DNA of 19,434 bases from positions 1 to 19,434 of the forward strand of contig CAKPSA010000016.1 in assembly GCA_934183145.1 (NCBI GenBank), written 5' to 3'. How positions within the stretch are numbered: the stretch's first letter is position 1; each line of letters opens with the position of its first letter. Position numbers and translations under genes: made by a program. Origin of the DNA: an uncultured Veillonella sp. (GTDB taxonomy: Bacteria; Bacillota; Negativicutes; Veillonellales; Veillonellaceae). The notes below the pieces were generated by a model, which did no database searches, had not been told where the DNA came from, and saw only the letters and a program-made list of their open reading frames with translations. Positions 12,373-18,880 of this stretch are shown piece after piece.

Positions 12373-13158
12373 ATGACACAATATACTCACATTAGAAATG
12401 CTACAGGAAAATTAACAATAAAGAATACAACCTTTCTTATCGATCCATTCTTAGCACCAAAAGATACTTATCCTGGCTTTGAAGGAACATTTAATCATCA
12501 ACAAAGAATGCCTATGGTTGATTTGCCTGTATCAATGGACGATTTATTAAGTAATGTAACCGCAGTAGTAGTTACACATACACATCTCGATCATTGGGAT
12601 GATACGGCAATCAATTCTATTCCAAAAGCACTTCCTATTTTTGTACAAAATACAGCAGACAAAGAACTTATTACATCTCAAGGCTTTAATGATGTACGTA
12701 TCATTTTTGAAAGTCTTGAGTTTAATGGTATTACATTGAGAAAAACAGGTGGCTCTCATGGCACTGTAGAAATGTATGCCAATCCAGTTCTTGCACCTTT
12801 AGCAGGGGATGCGATGGGCGTTATTTTTGAAGCACAGGACGAGCCAACTGTTTACATTGTAGGCGATACAGTATGGACAAGCGATGTAGAAAAGGCCCTT
12901 CTTCGCTTCGCCCCTAACGTTATTATTATGAATACAGGATATGCTCAAATTTTGGGCTTTGAAGATAGTATTATTATGGGTACAAAAGATATTGGCCGTA
13001 TGGTGGTACGCAAACCAGAGGCTAAAATCATCGCGGTTCACATGGATACAGTTAATCACACAGCAACAAGCCGTAAGGATGTGCGCAAGTTTATCAAAGG
13101 CACTAATATCGAAAGCCATGTAGCAGTACCTGAAAACGGCGAAACCATAACACTTTAA
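12373..13158 (+). CDS. Metallo-beta-lactamase-fold hydrolase (UlaG-like)
   Basis: A 261-residue MBL-fold enzyme, probably cytoplasmic (no signal peptide). The metal-binding motif THTHLDHWD gives His69, His71, Asp73 and His74; the later ligands are visible as GGSHGT (His129), VGDTVW (Asp165) and AVHMDTVNH (His223). This set supports a two-metal site. The early segment NATGKLTIKNTTFLIDPFLAP is typical of the branch that includes the L-ascorbate-6-phosphate lactonase UlaG and many uncharacterised hydrolases. No ula transport or sugar genes are nearby, so the substrate is unknown. ATG follows AGGAGA by 5 bases. The divergent TetR-family regulator very likely controls it. Fold certain, reaction not. 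Confidence 0.88.
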   Translation: MTQYTHIRNATGKLTIKNTTFLIDPFLAPKDTYPGFEGTFNHQQRMPMVDLPVSMDDLLSNVTAVVVTHTHLDHWDDTAINSIPKALPIFVQNTADKELITSQGFNDVRIIFESLEFNGITLRKTGGSHGTVEMYANPVLAPLAGDAMGVIFEAQDEPTVYIVGDTVWTSDVEKALLRFAPNVIIMNTGYAQILGFEDSIIMGTKDIGRMVVRKPEAKIIAVHMDTVNHTATSRKDVRKFIKGTNIESHVAVPENGETITL

Positions 13159-13235
13159 TAGTCCTAAAATAATTAGCATTCTAGGCTACAGCTAATACAA
13201 CACTACTAAAAATCTATCGACAAACAATAAAAAAC

Positions 13236-13283
13236 ACCCTCTAAAGTCTAACAGTCATAATAACTGCAAGATCTATAGAGGGT
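13236..13283. terminator. Convergent terminator between the metallo-hydrolase gene and cooS
   Basis: ACCCTCTA (13236-13243) pairs with TAGAGGGT (13276-13283) around a long 32-base loop that has its own small AGT/ACT pairing. On the minus strand the stem is followed by TGTTTTTTATT, a good T-run, so it probably ends cooS; on the plus strand it is followed by ATTTTAT and may also stop the gene from the left. Confidence 0.7.
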
Positions 13284-13325
13284 ATTTTATAATTAACTAC
13301 AAATTATAATTCATCAAAGGATTAA

Positions 13326-15494
13326 CTATTTTACTTCAGCCCAGCCTAAAGCAGCACGTTTAGCATCGATATCAGCTAAGATTTTTTCAGCTACTTTAGC
13401 AGGATCAGTATTTACATACATAACAGAACCTAAGATGTCTTTAGTGTCTTCTTTAAGCCATTTTGTAACAGCATCAGAGCCTTGTGTAGGTGGCTCAACG
13501 CAGTGGTAAGAGTTGATACCCATCAAGCGGAAGCCAAGGGATGCATCAACACCTTTTTCGTTGGACCATTCAGGGCTAGACATTGCAAATGGCATTTGTG
13601 GCAAGTTAAGGCCTAATTCACCAGCAATACCAGCGAAAATACCAGAGGAACGTGCATTATCTACACATTCGCCAACATGCCATACTGGCGGTTGATCATC
13701 GCCCAAGAACTCTTGCAATGCAGGGCTACATTTTTTAATAGCATCTGTATTACAATAACCAAGTTTCATCAATGGGAAGGATGCACAACCATTTGTTAAG
13801 ATGATACAGCCATTTTTAATAAGTGTATCAACGATATCTACAGTTGCTTTTTCGTAGATAACGCGAGGGTTGGAACAACCTACTACGTTAACGATACCAC
13901 GAACTTTACCAGATTTTAAAGCCTCTGCCAATGGTTTGAAGGAACCATAATGTTTAACAGTGGATTCTGGAGAGAAACCAACTTCTGCAGTGATTTCGTA
14001 TGGCGGAATGAATACAGGCATACCTTTGCGCAATTCATGTGCTTCAAGAGCACGATCCAAGATTTTACGAGCCAAATCTTTTGTTTCAGCCAAGTTAGTG
14101 TGGTGATGATCGTAACCGATGTGTTCTGCACCTGGTAAACGAGCTGCATCAGATGTAGTAATAACTTTTGTGTTGAAGCAACGTGCTACGTCCATGATAG
14201 CAGGGTAAACGTCTTGAACGTCAGCTACCCAGCAGTCAAGAGCGCCTGTACCAAGTACAAGCTCTGCACCGATAGCATTACACAATGGAATAACATTTTC
14301 ATAACGGTACATGCTAGACAAACCAGAGCAGCAAATGCCGTAGAATTGAATACCTTTAGCACCGATAGCTTTCGCTTTTTCTAAGTACTCTTCAGAAGCA
14401 CCAATTTTACAAATTTGGGATACTAATGTTGGCAAGTGACCATGAACAGCGATATTAACATAACCTTTTTTCAAAGCGCCAATGTTAACTTTGGATGTAC
14501 GACGACCACCAAGACCGAACAATGCGTCTGTTGCGATATCTGCAGCTACTACGCCAGTGAATGTGAAAGCAAGGCCACAACGCAAGAATTGTTTCATATT
14601 GCTTTCCCAATCGCCATCTGTACCTACGCATGTACGATGGTATGCATCAAATGCTTCATTGTATGCGGAAATAGGCAAGATATCCAAGTTTTTCCAAACT
14701 TCGCGACGTTCAGCTGGAGCTAACGCTGTAATAGTTTTATATTCGCCAGGCAATGCACGGCTCAAATCTTCTAATAGAACATCTGCCAAGTCATTTGCCA
14801 CTTCTTTTAAGGAACGGCCTTCTTCAGGAATGTTGAAAGCTTTACATACAGTACGGATTTTTTCTTCGCCTAAAATTGGAATATCCAATTGGTCATTAGC
14901 AGCAGCTTTCAAAGAAATTAAGATTTCACGAGCATGCGCACCATGTTGAGTCAAACCACCAGCTGCAGCACGTGTCATATTACGAGCTACGATAAGGTCA
15001 GCATCGGCACCACAGACACCGCGAGGGCTCTTAGGTGTAATTTTACATGGACCCATGAAACAGATACGGCAACATACACCAGCAATACCGAATGTACATT
15101 GAGGTTGTTGTTTATCAAAACGGTCAAATACTGTATCGCAACCAATTTGCTCCATGCGAAGAATCATTTCGCGTACAGCAGGATCTGGTGTTTGTTCGAT
15201 AACATCTTGTTTTGTAGGCCATGTTTTACGGTATTCCGCAACGGCTTTCATGTAATCGTTTACGCCATGTTCATGAGGTACCCCTGGTTCATGAGTGTGT
15301 GGCACCCATTTATCCGTTGGCAACGCTTTGCCATGACTATGGTCATGGTCATGATGGTGATCATGGTCGTGATTGTGATGGTGACCGCCACAATGGCAGT
15401 GGTCATGGTCATGATGATGGTCATGATCATGATGGTGATGATGTTCACCATGGCTATGGTCATGGGTATTTTTATTTTCCACATCTTTACTCAT
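13326..15494 (-). CDS. cooS: Nickel carbon monoxide dehydrogenase CooS with His-rich N-terminal extension
   Basis: A 722-residue anaerobic CODH (CO + H2O to CO2 + 2 electrons + 2 H+), about 80-90 residues longer than the usual 630-640. The extra N-terminus has 26 histidines within residues 11-54, interleaved with Asp, and four more at 66-76: a likely nickel store or metal buffer. From Cys133 the family pattern begins: D-cluster Cys133 and Cys141; B-cluster Cys142, Cys145, Cys150 and Cys161; active-site C-cluster residues His351/His353, Cys389, Cys540, Cys570 and Cys610; Lys647 and His184 match catalytic acid/base positions. Where the reference enzyme CooS-II has Cys333 (VVD-x-QC-type motif) this protein has Asp428 in VADVQDVYP, with a cysteine 7 residues earlier (Cys421). 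No cooC, cooF, cooJ or acetyl-CoA synthase gene is in the window. ATG follows AGGAGG at a 6-base spacing. Own promoter and structured leader. Confidence 0.93.
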   Translation of the reverse strand: MSKDVENKNTHDHSHGEHHHHHDHDHHHDHDHCHCGGHHHNHDHDHHHDHDHSHGKALPTDKWVPHTHEPGVPHEHGVNDYMKAVAEYRKTWPTKQDVIEQTPDPAVREMILRMEQIGCDTVFDRFDKQQPQCTFGIAGVCCRICFMGPCKITPKSPRGVCGADADLIVARNMTRAAAGGLTQHGAHAREILISLKAAANDQLDIPILGEEKIRTVCKAFNIPEEGRSLKEVANDLADVLLEDLSRALPGEYKTITALAPAERREVWKNLDILPISAYNEAFDAYHRTCVGTDGDWESNMKQFLRCGLAFTFTGVVAADIATDALFGLGGRRTSKVNIGALKKGYVNIAVHGHLPTLVSQICKIGASEEYLEKAKAIGAKGIQFYGICCSGLSSMYRYENVIPLCNAIGAELVLGTGALDCWVADVQDVYPAIMDVARCFNTKVITTSDAARLPGAEHIGYDHHHTNLAETKDLARKILDRALEAHELRKGMPVFIPPYEITAEVGFSPESTVKHYGSFKPLAEALKSGKVRGIVNVVGCSNPRVIYEKATVDIVDTLIKNGCIILTNGCASFPLMKLGYCNTDAIKKCSPALQEFLGDDQPPVWHVGECVDNARSSGIFAGIAGELGLNLPQMPFAMSSPEWSNEKGVDASLGFRLMGINSYHCVEPPTQGSDAVTKWLKEDTKDILGSVMYVNTDPAKVAEKILADIDAKRAALGWAEVK
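15333..15464 (-). repeat. Low-complexity His/Asp codon tract in cooS
   Basis: This stretch encodes residues 11-54 of CooS as CAC/CAT and GAC/GAT codons. The protein shows two similar blocks, HHDHDHHHDHDHCHCGG and HNHDHDHHHDHDHSHG, so the tract has probably grown by internal duplication and may differ in length among strains. The repetitive bases also create long but meaningless open frames on the other strand. Confidence 0.85.
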
Positions 15495-15615
15495 AATAAT
15501 CCTCCTAGAGGCCTACGTAGGCCAACCGACAATAACAAAAGAAAACATATTCTTTCTATCTTACTTAATTCCACCATAACGATGGGTTTTAAATCCTATC
15601 TCCTAAATATGTTTT
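15495..15615 (-). promoter_or_regulatory. Structured 5' leader of cooS, possible riboregulator
   Basis: Starting about 5 bases after the predicted transcription start, bases 15606-15615 pair perfectly with 15542-15551 (AAAACATATT and its mirror), enclosing a CCAT/ATGG hairpin with an AACG loop (near 15573-15584) and TTAA/TTAA pairing. The right arm is followed on the minus strand by TTTTCTTTTG, terminator-like. Nearer the gene, the perfect palindrome GGCCTACGTAGGCC (15510-15523) stands directly before CCTCTAGGAGG, in which CCTC can pair with the GAGG of the ribosome binding site. The two pairings compete for neighbouring bases. It fits no riboswitch class I know. Confidence 0.45.
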
Positions 15616-15626
15616 AAACTACTATA

Positions 15627-15655
15627 AGTATATTTTCTGAAAGGACATTTGTCAA
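15627..15655 (-). promoter_or_regulatory. Promoter of cooS
   Basis: On the minus strand TTGACA (15650-15655, perfect -35), a 17-base spacer and TATACT (15627-15632, 5 of 6 to the -10 consensus). Start predicted near 15620, giving a leader of about 125 bases. A dyad ATTTAT-GCCT-ATAAAT at 15681-15696 lies about 70 bases upstream of the start, where an activator could bind. Confidence 0.75.
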
Positions 15656-15723
15656 TTAAATTTTGAGAAATTTTTGACCCATTTATGCCTATAAATCATT
15701 ATATTAACAATATTTATCAAATT

Positions 15724-15779
15724 CGATACTTTCAGTTTTCTTTCATAAAACAAAAGAGGTTAATTCCCGATACTTTCAG
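15724..15779. repeat. 12-bp direct repeat, one copy inside a terminator loop
   Basis: CGATACTTTCAG occurs at 15724-15735 and again at 15768-15779, a period of 44 bases. The second copy is the loop plus first stem base of the hairpin at 15754-15792. Its meaning is not clear. Confidence 0.7.
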
Positions 15780-15792
15780 GAATTAACCTCTT
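15754..15792. terminator. Terminator downstream of the LysR-family gene
   Basis: AAGAGGTTAATTCC (15754-15767) is perfectly complementary to 15779-15792 with an 11-base loop. The minus-strand product runs into TTTTGTTTT, a good T-run, so it ends the LysR-family transcript whose stop codon is 90 bases away, insulating cooS from it. Confidence 0.85.
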
Positions 15793-15881
15793 CAATCTAT
15801 ATCTGTCTATTTATATATCAATATATGTATTTTTACATCCAGCTATAGACCATACTATCCTAATAGCTCTATATGTAAAGT

Positions 15882-16787
15882 TTATAAAAATTGTTGCATA
15901 ATTTGTGCTACTTCAGATACATGGAATCGCTTAGCTCTATCGGCTCTGACAACTAATACCAACTGACGGAAGCAAAGTTTTGATGCAAGAGGATAAAATT
16001 TAACCTTATCATCATCGCCCTTGCTATTTAATGTGCTTGGCAAGAATGTAATACCATAGTCATCCTCTACCAAGGATCTACAAGTATCCAGATTTTCAGA
16101 GCCAATAACCGCTTTAGGTACAAAGGATTCAGCCTGACACAAACGGTTCACCAATGTCCGTAACTTAAGACCTTCTCGGAGTAGAATAAACGGAAACGCC
16201 CCAAATGGTGCTATGTCATGTATACCATCCGGTGTCATAAGCGAATCAGCAATGGCTATCGCCTTTTTATTCTCTACACTAATGGCTAATAAAATTTGTT
16301 CATCTAATACAGGATAACTTTCAAGATCTTGAGAGTAAATAGGTGTTGGAAATAGCCCTACGTCTACTAAACCATCACAAATTTGTTGTTCCAAAAAATG
16401 AGACTCCCCCTCTACCACATGGAATTCCCAAGAGGGTTCAATTTGTTGAAAGCTCTTCAATGTTTTGCCCAACATATGATGGCCATAGAATTGAGATAAC
16501 CCAATACGCACATGGTAAGCCGCATCAGACCCTTGATTAATGATCGACTGCGTTAACGCCTCTACCTTTCGCACTAAAGGCATCCCCTCTTTAGAGATTT
16601 GTAACGCTGCAGCTGTTGGTACAACCTTTGTACGATCTCGAGCAAATAACGGCACCCCTAATTCAGCCTCAATACGACGAATACTTTGGCTTAATGCGGG
16701 CTGAGAAATATATAATTTTTTAGACGCTTTTGAAAATGATGCCATCTCAACGATGGTACTTATATATTTAATATCCTTTATATCCAT
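15882..16787 (-). CDS. LysR-family transcriptional regulator
   Basis: A 301-residue LysR-type regulator of usual length. The winged helix-turn-helix is at residues 1-62, with the signature SFSKASKKLYISQPALSQSIRRIEAELGVPLFAR. The substrate-binding domain follows from about residue 90 (VRIGLSQFYGHHMLG, then DGLVDVGLFPTP, and GITFLPSTLNS near the end). The ligand cannot be read from sequence; because it is divergent from the aconitase operon with a 137-base shared control region, a tricarboxylic acid or related organic acid is a natural guess. ATG at 16787 has AAGGTG 5 bases upstream. It probably activates the aconitase operon and represses itself, the usual LysR arrangement. Confidence 0.92.
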   Translation of the reverse strand: MDIKDIKYISTIVEMASFSKASKKLYISQPALSQSIRRIEAELGVPLFARDRTKVVPTAAALQISKEGMPLVRKVEALTQSIINQGSDAAYHVRIGLSQFYGHHMLGKTLKSFQQIEPSWEFHVVEGESHFLEQQICDGLVDVGLFPTPIYSQDLESYPVLDEQILLAISVENKKAIAIADSLMTPDGIHDIAPFGAFPFILLREGLKLRTLVNRLCQAESFVPKAVIGSENLDTCRSLVEDDYGITFLPSTLNSKGDDDKVKFYPLASKLCFRQLVLVVRADRAKRFHVSEVAQIMQQFL

Positions 16788-16808
16788 ATAAACACCTTAT
16801 AACAAAAC

Positions 16809-16902
16809 ATTATCACCTTATCATTAACAAATATTATCACTAATAACCTATAAATGATAGTATTAATTACATAGTGATAAGTATCTCGGTCCCTTCTATA
16901 AT
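16809..16902. promoter_or_regulatory. Shared control region of lysR and the aconitase operon
   Basis: ATTATCAC occurs at 16809-16816 and 16833-16840 (24-base period), and its mirror GTGATAA at 16874-16880. The rightward promoter has TATAAT (16897-16902) with GTGATA (16874-16879) at exactly 17 bases as a weak -35, overlapping the mirrored site. A regulator bound to the ATTATCAC sites and at the edge of the -35 is the classic arrangement for LysR activation. Confidence 0.55.
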
Positions 16903-16924
16903 AGGGAATATAAAGGAGTTTATT

Positions 16925-18868
16925 ATGGGGCAAAATCTTTCTCGTAAAATATTAGCTGCTCATCTATTATCAGGAAATATGAATGTAGGTGAAGAAATTG
17001 CTATTCGCATAGACCAAACGTTGACACATGATGTAACCGGTACTCAAGCCTATTTGGCCTTTGAAACAATGAACATACCGCGTGTTAAAACAGAATTATC
17101 TGTCAGCTATGTAGATCATAATTTACTATATGCAGATAATAAGAATCCTGACGACCACGTTTATTTACAATCTATTGCTAAAAAGTATGGCCTTTACCTA
17201 TCTCGTGCAGGTAACGGCATTTGCCACACTGTACATTTTGAGCGTTTCGGTAAACCAGGCAAAATTCTATTAGGCTCTGATAGCCATACGCCAACAGGTA
17301 GTGCTATCGGCGCACTAGCCATCGGTGCAGGTGGACTCGATGTAGCTCTTGCCATGGCAGGTGAACCAATTTATATAAAAATGCCACGTATTGTGAAAGT
17401 TGATTTACGAGGTACACTCCCTATCGGTGTTTCTGCCAAGGATATTGTTCTTGAAATGTTGCGCCGCGAAACAGTAAAAGGCGGAGTCGGCAAAATTTAC
17501 GAATATACAGGTGAAGGCTTGTCTTGTCTATCCATTTATGACCGCTCTACAATCACAAATATGGGGGCAGAAATGGGTGCTACTACCTCAATCTTCCCTA
17601 GCGATGCAGTCGTAAATCAATTTTTTATCAACCAACAACGCGAAGAAGACTGGATCGAACTGTTACCTGATGAGGATGCCACCTATGATGAAGAAATCAT
17701 CATCAATTTAAATGAACTCACCCCATTAGTAGCTCAACCAGATATGCCAGATAATGTTACTCCTATCAAAGATTTGCCAACACAAGTGAAGATTGACCAA
17801 GTATTTATCGGCAGCTGTACAAATGCTTCTTATACAGACCTCGCTAAGGCAGCAGCCATTTTAAAAGGCCATACAGTCCATCCAGATGTTAGCCTCGTTG
17901 TAGCTGCTGGTAGCCGTCAAATTTTCTCCATGGCATTACGTGACGGCATTATTTCAACATTGGTCGATGCAGGGGCCCGCATTTTGGAATGTGGCTGCGG
18001 TCCTTGTGTAGGCATTGGTCAAGCACCTCGCACAAATGGTATATCCTTGCGCACATCAAACCGTAATTTTAAAGGCCGTAGTGGTACATTAGATGCTTCC
18101 ATCTATCTCGGCAGTCCTGAAGTAGCTGCCATCAGCGCCCTTAAAGGGTATATCACAGATCCAATTACAGAAGGCGTAACAGATGTGCTTTCACAGGTAA
18201 GTGAACCTACTAACTATATCATAGACGATAACATGATTATCCCACCTAGCGACACGGCAGATAATGTAGAAATCGTACGGGGCCCTAATATCAAGCCTAT
18301 GCCAATTAATGAGCCTCTTCCCACCACTATTCGGGCCCATGTTTCGGCCTATCGCCCAGATAACATCACCACAGACGATATAACACCAGCCAGTGCACAA
18401 TTCTCTGCACTACGCTCTAATATTCCAGCCATCAGTGAAATCACCTTTGGACGTATAGACTCTGAATTCGTATCACGCGCTAAACAATACGGCAAATCAT
18501 TTATAGTAGGTGGTGAAAACTACGGCCAAGGATCTAGCCGTGAACATGCCGCTATTGCTCCTATGTATCTTGGGGTAAAAGCGGTCATTACAAAATCATT
18601 AGCGCGGATCCATAAAAATAATCTTATTAATCATGGTGTTGTACCGCTTAACTTTGTTAACCCCGCTGACTATGACCGCATCAATCAGGATGATAAATTA
18701 GAAATTCTAAACTTCCCTGACCAATTACAAAGCCGACACATACGTGTTACTAATCTAACTAAAGGTTTTGACTTTGAAACTGTATCTGATTTAACAGATC
18801 GTGAGGTCGAAATCCTAATAGCAGGTGGTCAACTGCGATTGGTACAAGAAAAAAACAAAAATAGCTAG
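16925..18868 (+). CDS. acn: Aconitate hydratase (aconitase)
   Basis: A 647-residue [4Fe-4S] dehydratase that interconverts citrate and isocitrate through cis-aconitate in the cytoplasm. Visible motifs in order: LLGSDSHTPTGSAIGALAIGAGGLD, FIGSCTNASYTDLAKA with Cys298, LECGCGPCVGIGQAP with Cys358 and Cys361 (the three cluster ligands), RNFKGRSG, and in the swivelling C-terminal domain GGENYGQGSSREHAA. The length is that of the compact single-chain type found in Clostridia and Negativicutes, shorter than the 850-900-residue AcnA/AcnB. The true start is the ATG at 16925, with AAAGGAG 6 bases upstream; the open frame reaches back to 16874 only through the promoter. First gene of an operon with the RraA-like gene 12 bases downstream. 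A related substrate (another tricarboxylic or hydroxy acid) cannot be excluded. Confidence 0.92.
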   Translation: MGQNLSRKILAAHLLSGNMNVGEEIAIRIDQTLTHDVTGTQAYLAFETMNIPRVKTELSVSYVDHNLLYADNKNPDDHVYLQSIAKKYGLYLSRAGNGICHTVHFERFGKPGKILLGSDSHTPTGSAIGALAIGAGGLDVALAMAGEPIYIKMPRIVKVDLRGTLPIGVSAKDIVLEMLRRETVKGGVGKIYEYTGEGLSCLSIYDRSTITNMGAEMGATTSIFPSDAVVNQFFINQQREEDWIELLPDEDATYDEEIIINLNELTPLVAQPDMPDNVTPIKDLPTQVKIDQVFIGSCTNASYTDLAKAAAILKGHTVHPDVSLVVAAGSRQIFSMALRDGIISTLVDAGARILECGCGPCVGIGQAPRTNGISLRTSNRNFKGRSGTLDASIYLGSPEVAAISALKGYITDPITEGVTDVLSQVSEPTNYIIDDNMIIPPSDTADNVEIVRGPNIKPMPINEPLPTTIRAHVSAYRPDNITTDDITPASAQFSALRSNIPAISEITFGRIDSEFVSRAKQYGKSFIVGGENYGQGSSREHAAIAPMYLGVKAVITKSLARIHKNNLINHGVVPLNFVNPADYDRINQDDKLEILNFPDQLQSRHIRVTNLTKGFDFETVSDLTDREVEILIAGGQLRLVQEKNKNS

Positions 18869-18880
18869 TAAGAGGTATCT

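Noticed and set aside
14482..14949. Plus-strand open frame of 155 codons opposite cooS
   Set aside because: Shadow of strongly biased cooS codons; no start signal and no family pattern.
15333..15464. Repeats in the cooS 5' part as a CRISPR or tandem-repeat locus
   Set aside because: The repeats are irregular, have no spacers and are in frame as His/Asp codons.
14934..15617. Plus-strand open frame of 227 codons opposite cooS
   Set aside because: It is antisense to the His/Asp tract and conserved cooS codons; its Met/Val-rich repeat is simply the reverse reading of CAT/GAC codons. No ribosome binding site.
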